A stretch of 35,031 bases of DNA from Gammaproteobacteria bacterium (GTDB lineage: Bacteria; Pseudomonadota; Gammaproteobacteria; Francisellales; CACEW01): positions 1 through 35,031 of the forward strand of contig JAQSYQ010000004.1 in NCBI GenBank assembly GCA_029256015.1, given 5' to 3'. Within the stretch, counting starts at the first letter, position 1; the number at the start of each line of letters is the position of its first letter. Below, piece after piece: positions 1 through 7,539 of the stretch. Below the pieces are notes generated by a model. It saw only the letters and a program-made list of their open reading frames with translations, searched no databases and was not told the DNA's origin. The translations under genes and the position numbers were made by a program.

Positions 1-74
1 CTATGAGATAAGGAAAAAAATTTTCAATAGTTATCAAACGTACAGCTTTTTCCAGCAGAATCGTTATGAGCTAT

Positions 75-99
75 AAAATGGTGCCGGGGCCGGAGTCGA
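75..99 (-). repeat. distal attachment site: displaced tRNA-Leu 3' end
   Basis: This 25-nt stretch repeats the 3' end of the tRNA-Leu gene at 7434-7459, from the T-loop through CCA and four following T residues on the minus strand. The only difference is one missing C/G in the acceptor part. A displaced tRNA 3' end at the side away from the integrase is the expected footprint of site-specific integration into a tRNA gene. I read it as the far attachment site of the island. Confidence 0.85.
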
Positions 100-385
100 G
101 TTTTCAGGCGGCTAAAGGCTTTTAGGCAATACTATCAAAAAAATATACATAAAAGTATATATAAAACTTGTTCGATTTTAAGTCTATACAAGCTAAATGC
201 AAAGAAACCAAACTAAATACGCTCTATAAGCTATGTTCTAATAGGCATACTTATATTGCAAGACTGCTTTTATGAATTAAACTTAGATTGCAGATTAAAT
301 TATAAGTTGCACTTTCATTAATTGGTTGACAAAATTCGTAAATCGCCTAAAGTGCATAGGTCGCATTTAAAAACGGAGAAGTAAA
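100..385. other. AT-rich leader between attachment site and first cargo gene
   Basis: No gene is visible here. The stretch holds an inverted hexamer pair, ATATAC (143-148) and GTATAT (155-160) around the spacer ATAAAA, plus the promoter of the gene at 386. The first 74 bases of the window, before the attachment site, also show no supported gene. Confidence 0.5.
326..353 (+). promoter_or_regulatory. putative sigma70 promoter of the three-gene module
   Basis: TTGACA at 326-331 is a perfect -35 element, followed after 16 nt by TAAAGT (348-353), which matches four of six -10 positions. A GGAG ribosome site lies at 375-378, seven bases before the ATG at 386. This would drive the plus-strand genes at 386, 1023 and 2125. 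Confidence 0.5.
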
Positions 386-1009
386 ATGCAGGATTATTCA
401 TTCAATGTAACCCCAGAAGTAAAAGATAGTATCATCAAAATATCCCAAGCAATTGCCGATGCTAGGAATTCTATAGCTGAATTATTTGATCAAGATAAGA
501 ATTATTCTTGGTCAAGAGGCTGTGCTGGCTATGAGGCATCAAAAAATATATTAGAAGATTTAGCTGGCACAGAAGGTTTTGAATGGCTTGAATACATAAG
601 TGGAAATTCTCACCTAACTTTTAAGTTAAGAGTGCATGGCGTTATTATTGATCAAGTTTATCGGAGTGGCACTGATGAAGATGAGCTTGATAGTAAGCGC
701 TTAAAAAAGATGATTGAAGAAAATATGCAAATGGATTTTTTTAATGATAAACAAGACATAGCTTTACATTTGGTCGCAAAAACTCTACCTACCGGCGAAG
801 TCCACAAAATCTTTTTATTTGCTTATGAACGTCGCGGCGAAAGTATTGGAAAACTAGCCTACAAATGGGAAGTTCCCATCAAATTAACGGCTCATAAGAT
901 TGATGATCCTTGCCTTGAAGATGAGCAAATAGTACAAGCAGAGCCTGTTAAGCAGGCTGCTCCAAAAGTAGCAATCAAACGAAAGAAAGAACCGTCACAA
1001 AAAGTATAA
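386..1009 (+). CDS. hypothetical protein, first gene of the island module
   Basis: I do not recognise this 207-aa protein. It looks soluble: no signal peptide or membrane segment is visible, and the first 170 residues are of mixed alpha/beta composition. The last 25 residues are rich in Lys, Pro and Ala and probably form a basic tail. The start is supported by GGAG seven bases upstream. It is 13 nt before the XRE-ImmA/IrrE gene on the same strand, so the two are almost certainly co-transcribed. HTH-plus-ImmA/IrrE proteins often have a neighbour as substrate or partner, so this protein could be the protein cleaved or bound by the peptidase. That role is inferred from position only. Confidence 0.75.
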   Translation: MQDYSFNVTPEVKDSIIKISQAIADARNSIAELFDQDKNYSWSRGCAGYEASKNILEDLAGTEGFEWLEYISGNSHLTFKLRVHGVIIDQVYRSGTDEDELDSKRLKKMIEENMQMDFFNDKQDIALHLVAKTLPTGEVHKIFLFAYERRGESIGKLAYKWEVPIKLTAHKIDDPCLEDEQIVQAEPVKQAAPKVAIKRKKEPSQKV

Positions 1010-1022
1010 AAATTGGGATAAA

Positions 1023-2069
1023 ATGGCAATAAAAAATTTTAATGGCGAATACTTGAGATTGATTAGACAATTTCATGGCATGTCACAAGATGAACTAGGC
1101 CAAATCATAGCTGCTTCACGCCAATATATTCACCAGATTGAAGCAAATATGGCACAACCTAGTAAAGAACTACATTCAGCTTTATCTTTGGCTTTACAGG
1201 TGAGGCCTGATTTTTTCACTGTCAATAAATTAGATACAACTCATCATGACCATTGCCATTTTAGAAAGCTTAAATCTACGCCAATATCAACTATAAAGCA
1301 GGCAATTGCTCACACAACGCTATTTGAATCATTACTAGATTATATAAAAGAGTATCTAGAGTTCCCGGCTCCTAATTTTCCAAATTTAGGTGGCGTCTCT
1401 GATATTGAGGAAGCTGCAAAAGAATGTAGGAAACTATGGAAATTAGGACTAGATACGCCGATAGATAATATGGCTAGAGTGCTTGAAAATGCAGGAGCAA
1501 TAATATTGTATTATACTTCTATTTCTCCAAAACTTGACGCAATTTCAATTTATAAATCTCAACCAATTATTATTCGTAGTGATGTAAAAAAAAGTTCCGC
1601 AAGGGCAAGATTTGATATGGCTCATGAATGTGGGCATTTAGTTTTACATAATGGTCTTGAATCTGATAACTATAAACTTGAAGATGAAGCGAATAGATTT
1701 GCAAGTGCATTTTTAATGCCAAAAGATAGCTTTATAAAAGAATTCAGCAAATCAAAAAAAATTGATTGGAAGAATTTAACAAGAATGAAGCTACGATGGA
1801 AAACAAGTTATCATGCTCTTATTAGAAGAGCCTTTGATTTAAATTTGATAGATACAATTCTACTGAGGCGTGCACATGTTTATCTTGTAAAGTCAGGACA
1901 AAGAATTCATGAAGACTATGATGAAGATATTCCTCAAGAAATTCCAGAGTTGATAAATGATGCTATTAAGACATTGAATAATGACTTAAATATTACAATG
2001 ACTGAAATTGCAGAAAAAATTAATATCACACCTACGATTTTAAGAAAACTAGTAAATGCTTCAAGATGA
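1023..2069 (+). CDS. XRE-family HTH regulator fused to ImmA/IrrE metallopeptidase
   Basis: The 348-aa protein starts with an XRE/Cro helix-turn-helix (about residues 8-65). A linker follows, then an ImmA/IrrE (Pfam Peptidase_M78) zinc peptidase domain with the active-site motif HECGH at 201-205 and the downstream DEAN-FASAFLMP segment whose Glu222 is the expected third zinc ligand. The last 30 residues (TMTEIAEKINITPTILRKL) look like a second small helix-turn-helix. Members such as ImmA of ICEBs1 and IrrE/DdrO-type proteases cleave repressors to switch on mobile-element or stress genes, and fused forms occur in toxin-antitoxin-like loci. Catalytic residues are intact, so activity is expected. 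Target unknown. It sits in the middle of a three-gene operon on a tRNA island. Confidence 0.9.
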   Translation: MAIKNFNGEYLRLIRQFHGMSQDELGQIIAASRQYIHQIEANMAQPSKELHSALSLALQVRPDFFTVNKLDTTHHDHCHFRKLKSTPISTIKQAIAHTTLFESLLDYIKEYLEFPAPNFPNLGGVSDIEEAAKECRKLWKLGLDTPIDNMARVLENAGAIILYYTSISPKLDAISIYKSQPIIIRSDVKKSSARARFDMAHECGHLVLHNGLESDNYKLEDEANRFASAFLMPKDSFIKEFSKSKKIDWKNLTRMKLRWKTSYHALIRRAFDLNLIDTILLRRAHVYLVKSGQRIHEDYDEDIPQEIPELINDAIKTLNNDLNITMTEIAEKINITPTILRKLVNASR

Positions 2070-2124
2070 CTTTTAAATTTAATTATTGTTGTAGAGAATC
2101 AGCTTAAATTGAGAAAAACCTATC

Positions 2125-3477
2125 ATGAAACATATACATATAATGGATAACACTTTGCCAGAAAGTTGTTGTGTAGTGAAAAGCGATAATGAATGTTATT
2201 TTATGCAGCCTACCATAATAAGAGACCTACATAATTTGCGCTTTTCATTAAAGGATAGGTTAATTCAAGCCAAACAAATCATACATAAACACAAAAAAAA
2301 TTTGAGGGATTTCTTTTCAAACAATGACAAAATCTTAATCCAAACAAATATTGATAAGGGAGTTTTAATAAATAATAAGTTTTTGCAACGCATAGTTAAA
2401 AACAATTTAGTAAAATATGATGATAATCCATCGAAATACATTGATGAAATATTAGCTGTACCAAAAGAAAAACTGGTTGATCGAGAACCTCAAACATATA
2501 TTACAAAATGGTTTAACTTTTCTAATGATGACAAAAGAAATCAGAGCATAGTTAATACAATTATCTCAAATCAACTCTATACAAAATTTCCTGAGCAATT
2601 TTATGACATATTTGATGCCCAGTTAAGATGTAGTGATGAAATTATAAGGTCTTTAGCAGAAAAGTATGTTAATTTCCGCAATATAGAAATGATTCCGAAA
2701 GAACAACAAATTATTTATAAAAGTAGAGCGGTAGAATTTCGACAAGATTTCTTTAATTCAAGTTTAATAACATGTTTTTCAAAAGCTGACCCAATTAGTT
2801 TTAATTCTCACCATATGTGGGCACAATATGGTGAGGCTGGAAAAGGGTTTGCTCTACAGTATGATATCTCTCTGCTAGATAATTTTTTAATAGAAGAAAA
2901 TACTCAACTTCTAAGAGCCGTTAAAAAAGACCAGTTTATTGGTAGTACTAAAATATACGACTATTGCCGTATTTACCCTGTAACTTACCAAAATGCTTGC
3001 CCCCTGATGAGTTTTTTTGATCCTTACTTATCAGAGGTTAATAAAAGAATTATGAATAAGAATTCTAGCCAAGAGAGACTTACTTCCCTACAGGAAAGCT
3101 TCTTCTCAACAAAACATCCTCAATGGCAACATGAACAGGAAATTAGGTTGGTTACATACCATTTCTTTTTAGAAAACGAAATGAAAAACAATAACTACGT
3201 GAAAGAAATTGATTATATCAATGATGCAAAGGGACCAGAAAAGTTCAAGCTTATGAAGAAAAAATTTTATGATGCTAAAAAAAATATTCTACCTTTTATC
3301 AAACCTTCAAAAATTGTTTTAGGCTGGGATTATGAATCAAGTACCGCTATAAACCACCTTGAGAAATTAATTCAACACGCACACAGCAACAATATTGAAA
3401 TTGGGCGACTGGATAAGAGCGTAAACTACTTAAATAATCAATTTACATATTCCATAATAAAATCAAAAGCCACATAG
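2125..3477 (+). CDS. DUF2971-like protein
   Basis: This 450-aa protein carries the hallmarks of the DUF2971 family in its second half: CFSK at 217-220, MWAQYG at 231-236, GFALQYD at 241-247 and a late HPQWQHEQEIRLV block at 331-343. The N-terminal 190 residues are lysine- and asparagine-rich, mostly helical, and unrecognised. No membrane segment or export signal is seen. The biochemical activity of DUF2971 is not established to my knowledge. The family is often on mobile or accessory DNA. The gene starts 55 nt after the XRE-ImmA/IrrE gene on the same strand, so it is probably the third gene of that operon and a plausible effector component. Codon use is AT-rich, unlike the chromosomal genes after 10 kb. 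Confidence 0.7.
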   Translation: MKHIHIMDNTLPESCCVVKSDNECYFMQPTIIRDLHNLRFSLKDRLIQAKQIIHKHKKNLRDFFSNNDKILIQTNIDKGVLINNKFLQRIVKNNLVKYDDNPSKYIDEILAVPKEKLVDREPQTYITKWFNFSNDDKRNQSIVNTIISNQLYTKFPEQFYDIFDAQLRCSDEIIRSLAEKYVNFRNIEMIPKEQQIIYKSRAVEFRQDFFNSSLITCFSKADPISFNSHHMWAQYGEAGKGFALQYDISLLDNFLIEENTQLLRAVKKDQFIGSTKIYDYCRIYPVTYQNACPLMSFFDPYLSEVNKRIMNKNSSQERLTSLQESFFSTKHPQWQHEQEIRLVTYHFFLENEMKNNNYVKEIDYINDAKGPEKFKLMKKKFYDAKKNILPFIKPSKIVLGWDYESSTAINHLEKLIQHAHSNNIEIGRLDKSVNYLNNQFTYSIIKSKAT

Positions 3478-3532
3478 TCAATGACCTTCCCCCTGAATTA
3501 GTATCAAGTCATTAATGAGACTTATGGGCAGC

Positions 3533-3564
3533 AAAAAAGCGACCCTAAGAATTAGACCCGCTTT
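3533..3564 (-). terminator. rho-independent terminator of the alpA operon
   Basis: Read on the minus strand, AAAGCG pairs with CGCTTT, with an inner CTAA/TTAG stem and a TTC loop, and the stem runs into T residues. It lies 12 nt after the alpA-like stop codon. The facing plus-strand gene ends at 3477. Confidence 0.5.
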
Positions 3565-3575
3565 AAATTAGGACA

Positions 3576-3761
3576 TTAATGTCGCACAGCTTTTCTATAC
3601 TCCTGCCACTCCATAAGCTCTACTTCTGACCAGGCTACGCTTCTCTTGCCAATTGGGATAGGTTTAGGGAATTTGCCTTCCCTAATCAGCTCATAGATGG
3701 TAGTACGAGATAAGCCCGTGAGTTTTTTAACAGATGGTAAACGATAATATACATCTAACAT
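3576..3761 (-). CDS. alpA: AlpA-family transcriptional regulator
   Basis: The 61-aa protein is a typical AlpA/MerR-like winged helix-turn-helix: YYRLPSVKKLTGLSRTTIYE for the recognition half, then GKFPKPIPIGKR and W-x-x-E-V. AlpA proteins act as activators or excisionases for P4-type integrases on prophages and islands, which fits the integrase at 6067. A longer open frame runs to 3833, but I chose the ATG at 3761 because AGGAGG lies five bases before it and family members begin here. An 8-bp inverted repeat just upstream (3793-3815) may be its own operator. It is downstream of the unknown 99-aa gene on the same strand. Confidence 0.88.
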   Translation of the reverse strand: MLDVYYRLPSVKKLTGLSRTTIYELIREGKFPKPIPIGKRSVAWSEVELMEWQEYRKAVRH

Positions 3762-3792
3762 AGTAACCTCCTTCCATGGTGATTTACAAAAA

Positions 3793-3815
3793 TGTGTGAA
3801 GATCCTTTTCACACA
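3793..3815. promoter_or_regulatory. inverted repeat upstream of alpA-like gene, possible operator
   Basis: TGTGTGAA (3793-3800) and TTCACACA (3808-3815) are a perfect 8-bp inverted repeat around a 7-nt spacer, about 30 nt upstream of the AlpA ATG. It could bind a dimeric regulator or form an RNA hairpin. A second 8-bp pair, TTAAGCCG/CGGCTTAA at 3821-3851, overlaps the stop codon of the preceding gene. Confidence 0.45.
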
Positions 3816-3847
3816 ACCTATTAAGCCGAGCAAAATGAATTTCCGGC

Positions 3848-4147
3848 TTAATGGACTAGCAAATCCTTTGCAATACTATAATCAAATTGAGTAATTTCGC
3901 CTTTTGCTAACGACAGAGTATCTTCATCAACCTGCAAGGCAAATTCGTGCTTTTGAAGTTTTAAAAGCAAGCTAGTGAAATTCGGAAACTGCTGATACGT
4001 GTATCCTAACCAAATGACTGGAGCGCCGTCCTCATCTTCTACTCCCGATTGAAAAAAGAATGTTTCCATAGGCTCATCAAATCCAAAAATACAGTTACCA
4101 TCGACCAGCTTTCCATCTGAAAAGAGATTGCAAGAATATCGACTCAT
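3848..4147 (-). CDS. hypothetical island protein, 99 aa
   Basis: Not recognised. The ATG at 4147 is preferred over an upstream in-frame start at 4219 because GGAGG lies four bases before it. The protein is acidic and soluble, with an aromatic-rich N-terminal half (FGFDEPMETFFFQSG) that looks beta-rich, and no export signal. Its stop codon lies inside an 8-bp inverted repeat (3821-3851). It precedes the AlpA-like gene by 86 nt on the same strand, so it is likely to share its transcript. A structural or regulatory role in island maintenance is a guess. Confidence 0.65.
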   Translation of the reverse strand: MSRYSCNLFSDGKLVDGNCIFGFDEPMETFFFQSGVEDEDGAPVIWLGYTYQQFPNFTSLLLKLQKHEFALQVDEDTLSLAKGEITQFDYSIAKDLLVH

Positions 4148-4219
4148 GATACCTCCATTTATCATTTTATTGATTACATTATGATCAAAAATAGATCGAA
4201 TTAAAACCCGAGCACACAA

Positions 4220-4542
4220 ATTGAGATATTAGTAAAAGCTAAAAAGATGTGGCTTGTTATTAGCCACTCATTCGATTTTAGGGCAAAGCCTAAAATCGCC
4301 AAAACTCCCGAATGTTAAGCGCTAGCGAAAACTATAAGGGCGCAATATACATTGCTTTTAGCAATGTGCTTTTTCTTCGCGCTAACATCGTTGCGGACAA
4401 CGCGATGTATAAGCGCGCACTTCAATGTTTTGAAGTGAGTCAAACAAGCTCAACTCTTTATAAAGCAAAATATAACTAATGATTTTATGATTAGATTATT
4501 TTTGTTACAATTTCTTAGTATTGAATAATCTAGGTTTAAAAA
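4220..4542. other. structured intergenic block with four consecutive hairpins
   Basis: No gene is visible in these 323 nt between two divergent genes. Four clear inverted repeats follow each other: CGATTTTAGG/CCTAAAATCG at 4272-4297, ACATTGC/GCAATGT at 4349-4367 (followed by a run of T, so possibly a plus-strand terminator), ACATCGTTG/CAACG-CGATGT at 4385-4408, and CACTTCAA/TTGAAGTG at 4418-4437. An imperfect outer pair, GTTAAGCGC near 4313 and GCGCTAAC near 4380, brackets the second. A TACAAT -10-like sequence is at 4506-4511 ahead of the gene at 4543. The block could be a replication or control region, or a structured RNA. Confidence 0.55.
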
Positions 4543-6042
4543 ATGTACAATTCGTTGTGCGCCGTCATTCCAAAATCCAGGATAGACGATAAAAGAATAA
4601 AAGCTGCAATAAAAACTTTAGACTGGAGCAAGGATAAGTATCCATGCCCTTTTGAACCCCTAGCACTACCCGCAAAATATGATCATGATGGTGAGAAGTT
4701 TTGTTTAATGCATCATCCCGCAAAGGTCGATCATTTAAATGTTGAAGCAATAATAGCTTACCAAAAGCTATTTGAAAATGGTTTTACTGATTTTAAGTTT
4801 GTTAATCTACAGCCAAGCTTAGGACAAGGCTATTGGGGGCTAGGACCGCGGTCTTTATCTGACCATTCGGAAGCCCGTAAATATAAGATGCTAGATTTTA
4901 CAGGAGCTTTTCTACAAAGCCCTAATTTTTGTAATATAGTTGTTGAAGAAATTAGACTGCATCATACTGAAATTAAAGGAGATGCAATATTTCAAAATGT
5001 GCTTTTAGGCTCTTTAATTCTTAAGAATTGCCTAATAGCTTGCAATCATATGATATTCCATGGCGTTCAAATTGATTCCTTCGAAATTAGCGGCTCAAAA
5101 TTTGAACAAAAAGGCTATTCAAAAAGATGCGGGACTTTGGATTTCTCAGGTTTAGATATTGGTAAAGATTCAAGAATTTCTAATTTTTATGTTGCACAAG
5201 ATAATACAATTCAAATCCCAATATCTTTTATGTCTTGTAAGGTCAGTCGTATTATATTAGAAGATGCAACATATGAAGCTTGCCCTAGTTTTTTTGGGGT
5301 TGCTCTCGATGAATTAAAAGAATTACAACTTCCCTCAAAAGCGGCATATGCAAAAATACTTCACCGCTACTCTTACTTATATTTGATAAAGCAGTCATTA
5401 AAGCAACTGTGGAACAACCCTGTACAGAGTATTAAAAACATTCCCTATTATCTTAGAATGTGGAAAAGTAAGAACCCATTTTTAATTTATGAATATCAAA
5501 AGTTTAGGCAAATATATAATATTGCCAAAGATCGTGGCATGTACTTAGAGCAATCTGACTATTATTGCCTAATGAGAAAATGCCTTGAAAATAATAGGAT
5601 AACGCCTTGGGTAGAAAGATTGCTAAGTCGACTTTATGGTTTGTTCTCAAATTATGGTCAAAGCATAATCAAGCCTATAATTTTCAGTAGCCTGACAATG
5701 GTGGTATCGGCTTATTTATATCATAATATGTACAAGATTGACTTAGATGATGCTTTTCTAATATCAGAAAAGCAAGTAATTAAGCCCTTTAGTTTGTTAT
5801 ACGATAAAGATCAGCAAGCTATTCTTAATGCCACCCTTCACCAATCTGAAATAGCGATAGGCACATTTGATATATATTATGGTGATGGTAGGTGGACAAT
5901 AACAAAACACACAGCAAGTGAGGTAAAAGCTAAAGTCTCACTAGCATCAGCCTATTGGCTTTCAGTAATAGAGTCATCATGTACCTCTATTCTAATATTT
6001 TTGTTGTTTTTAGCAGTAAGATGGAATTTTAGACGTGCTTAG
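4543..6042 (+). CDS. membrane protein with pentapeptide-like beta-helix region
   Basis: This 499-aa protein has three parts. Residues 30-60 contain a Cys/His-bearing stretch (YPCPFEP, then EKFCLMHH) that recalls the N-terminus of some pentapeptide-repeat proteins. Residues 115-250 have an irregular five-residue periodicity (LDFTGAFLQSPNF, then DAIFQNVLLGSLIL and LDFSGLDIG) suggesting a right-handed beta helix. The C-terminal part has two membrane segments, near 377-394 and 475-495, separated by about 80 residues, preceded by the LYGLFSNYGQS segment seen in pentapeptide proteins with a membrane C-terminus. The ribosome site is weak (AGG about 8 nt upstream). It is convergent with the integrase (24 nt apart). 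The function is unknown; a membrane-anchored effector or immunity role would fit the island but is inferred. Confidence 0.65.
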   Translation: MYNSLCAVIPKSRIDDKRIKAAIKTLDWSKDKYPCPFEPLALPAKYDHDGEKFCLMHHPAKVDHLNVEAIIAYQKLFENGFTDFKFVNLQPSLGQGYWGLGPRSLSDHSEARKYKMLDFTGAFLQSPNFCNIVVEEIRLHHTEIKGDAIFQNVLLGSLILKNCLIACNHMIFHGVQIDSFEISGSKFEQKGYSKRCGTLDFSGLDIGKDSRISNFYVAQDNTIQIPISFMSCKVSRIILEDATYEACPSFFGVALDELKELQLPSKAAYAKILHRYSYLYLIKQSLKQLWNNPVQSIKNIPYYLRMWKSKNPFLIYEYQKFRQIYNIAKDRGMYLEQSDYYCLMRKCLENNRITPWVERLLSRLYGLFSNYGQSIIKPIIFSSLTMVVSAYLYHNMYKIDLDDAFLISEKQVIKPFSLLYDKDQQAILNATLHQSEIAIGTFDIYYGDGRWTITKHTASEVKAKVSLASAYWLSVIESSCTSILIFLLFLAVRWNFRRA

Positions 6043-6066
6043 TATCGGTTATAAACGGCTGCTTAG

Positions 6067-7269
6067 TTATTGCTTATCTAAATAATCCGCCCACTCCTGC
6101 ATCATCTCTCGGCGTTCTTGAAAGTGTTTAGCGTGATTGTAAGCCCCTTCAATTGAACTTTCTTTTTTATGGCCGATCTGCACTTCAACCACATGGGGTT
6201 TAAAACCTAGCTCATTGAGGCCGGTACTGACAACACTCCGCAAGCCATGCCCTACCATTTTATAATTCATACGGCTAAGTGCCTGGCAGATTGCCGCTTC
6301 GCTCATAGGGCGATATTTGCTGTATATGCTAGGAAAAACCAAGTCTGCTGGCCTGCCGCCTGTTAAGGGCATGATTTCTTTTAACAATGTGACTGCCTGA
6401 TGGGGCAATGGTAGAATATGAACGGATTTATCCGACTTTTCAGGCTGCCTATTCCAGAGGGCATTTTCCAGGTCAAAATCCTGCCATACGGCCTTTCTAA
6501 TGCTTGCCTGCCTCATTCCCGTATAGAGAAGCATCCAGATAGCGGCTTTAGTAAGAGGATAGCCTTTATAGCTTTTGAGGCTTTTAATAAATTCGGGTAA
6601 CTGCTCAAAACTTATCCTAGCCATGTGTTGAGTGCTATGGGTCGGCAAATGCCTGATAATCACTCGGCATGGGTTATTGGTAAAATTATTGTTCTCGGCT
6701 GAAGCCAAATCGAATACTTCGCTTGACCAATTGCAAAGCTTTCTTGCCATATAGGTCATTGGGCGGCCATGATTGGTCTTTTGAGCTACCGCTTTGAATA
6801 AACTAATCAACTCAGCTCCCGTAATCTCAGTAATGTGTTTTTTACCAATTTCTGGGAAAACATGGATTTCTAGTTGGCGTATCATTAGATTGCGGTAATC
6901 TTCTGTGGTCTTCCCTGCTTTATGGGCATAAAGGCGCCGGGCAATTTGTTCAAAGGTGTTACCCGATTCAATTGCCGCTTGTTCTAAAGCTTTAGCTTGT
7001 TCAAGCTTTTGGGCTTTAGAGTGTTGAACTGGATCAATGCCTTGATTCAATAGCTTTTGGGCCTGTATTCGTTCTTCTCTGGCTTCTGCAAGAGAAACCT
7101 TGGGGTAAGTACCAAAAGCCAGTAATTTACGCTTACCGTGCAAATAGCAGGCCATACGCCAGTATTTTTTGCCATCAGGTTTGACTAAAAGATATAGCCC
7201 TTCGCCGTCAAAATGTGTCCCGGCAGGCGCATTGTTACAGGATTTGGAATTGAGCTTATTGATTGTCAT
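6067..7269 (-). CDS. int: P4-type tyrosine recombinase (integrase)
   Basis: This protein of about 400 aa has the N-terminal arm-binding domain (DUF4102; HFDGEGLYLLVKPDGKKYW, then LAFGTYPKVSLAEAREER), a SAM-like core-binding region and a catalytic domain with every key residue: Arg in LLYTGMRQ, HGLR (His-x-x-Arg), a His in QIGHKK, and the nucleophilic Tyr in EGAYNHAKHF. It ends in WADYLDKQ as usual for the family. An open frame extends to 7341, but the ATG at 7269 has GGATGAG just upstream and matches family starts; 7275 is the alternative. It lies about 165 nt from the tRNA-Leu it uses as target. Arm-type repeats at 7293-7310 overlap its promoter region, so autoregulation is likely. Confidence 0.95.
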   Translation of the reverse strand: MTINKLNSKSCNNAPAGTHFDGEGLYLLVKPDGKKYWRMACYLHGKRKLLAFGTYPKVSLAEAREERIQAQKLLNQGIDPVQHSKAQKLEQAKALEQAAIESGNTFEQIARRLYAHKAGKTTEDYRNLMIRQLEIHVFPEIGKKHITEITGAELISLFKAVAQKTNHGRPMTYMARKLCNWSSEVFDLASAENNNFTNNPCRVIIRHLPTHSTQHMARISFEQLPEFIKSLKSYKGYPLTKAAIWMLLYTGMRQASIRKAVWQDFDLENALWNRQPEKSDKSVHILPLPHQAVTLLKEIMPLTGGRPADLVFPSIYSKYRPMSEAAICQALSRMNYKMVGHGLRSVVSTGLNELGFKPHVVEVQIGHKKESSIEGAYNHAKHFQERREMMQEWADYLDKQ

Positions 7270-7292
7270 ACTCATCCGTGAAGCTTCAATTG

Positions 7293-7310
7293 GTATATAT
7301 AAAAATATAC
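7293..7310. promoter_or_regulatory. inverted repeat upstream of integrase, possible arm site
   Basis: GTATAT (7293-7298), spacer ATAAAA, ATATAC (7305-7310). The same spacer with the hexamers exchanged occurs at 143-160 beside the other attachment site. A further TATACA/TGTATA pair follows at 7306-7321. The sites are suited to integrase or AlpA binding and overlap the integrase upstream region. Confidence 0.4.
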
Positions 7311-7433
7311 ACGGATGTATATATATTTTCAATGGAAGCACACGTATGCCGAGAAATGCTATCGAATTAATAAAGGGCTTGTAAGCTATAAATCTATTGG
7401 GTTTTAGGACTTTTTAGGATTTCTACAAACTTA

Positions 7434-7459
7434 AAAATGGTGCCCGGGGCCGGAGTCGA
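7434..7459 (-). repeat. proximal attachment site inside tRNA-Leu 3' end
   Basis: This 26-nt copy matches 75-99 apart from one additional C/G. It covers the tRNA-Leu T-loop to CCA end, so the tRNA gene remains complete after integration. Together the two copies bracket about 7.36 kb. Confidence 0.85.
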
Positions 7460-7526
7460 ACCGGCACGGCAGTTTCCCACCGAAGGATTTTAAATCCTTT
7501 GCGTCTACCTATTTCGCCACCGGAGC
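7438..7526 (-). tRNA. tRNA-Leu(UAA)
   Basis: An 89-nt class II tRNA with encoded CCA, D-arm GGCGAAATAGGTAGACGC, anticodon loop centred on TAA (ATTTAAAAT), a long variable arm, and a GCCGG/CCGGC T-arm around TTCGACT. The acceptor stem is imperfect: GCTCCGG against CCCGGGC gives a U-G at 3-70 and a C-C mismatch at 5-68. The 3' part lies inside the integration core. Confidence 0.93.
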
Positions 7527-7539
7527 ATTGTAACCAGAA

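Noticed and set aside
4313..4384. Integron attC-like recombination site
   Set aside because: The GTTAAGC and GCTAAC core-like ends are in the wrong order for attC (AAC should come first and GTT last), and no integron integrase or cassette array is present.
4565..4750. Minus-strand 61-aa open frame inside the island membrane protein gene
   Set aside because: No ribosome site and no recognisable protein features; it is antisense to a convincing gene.
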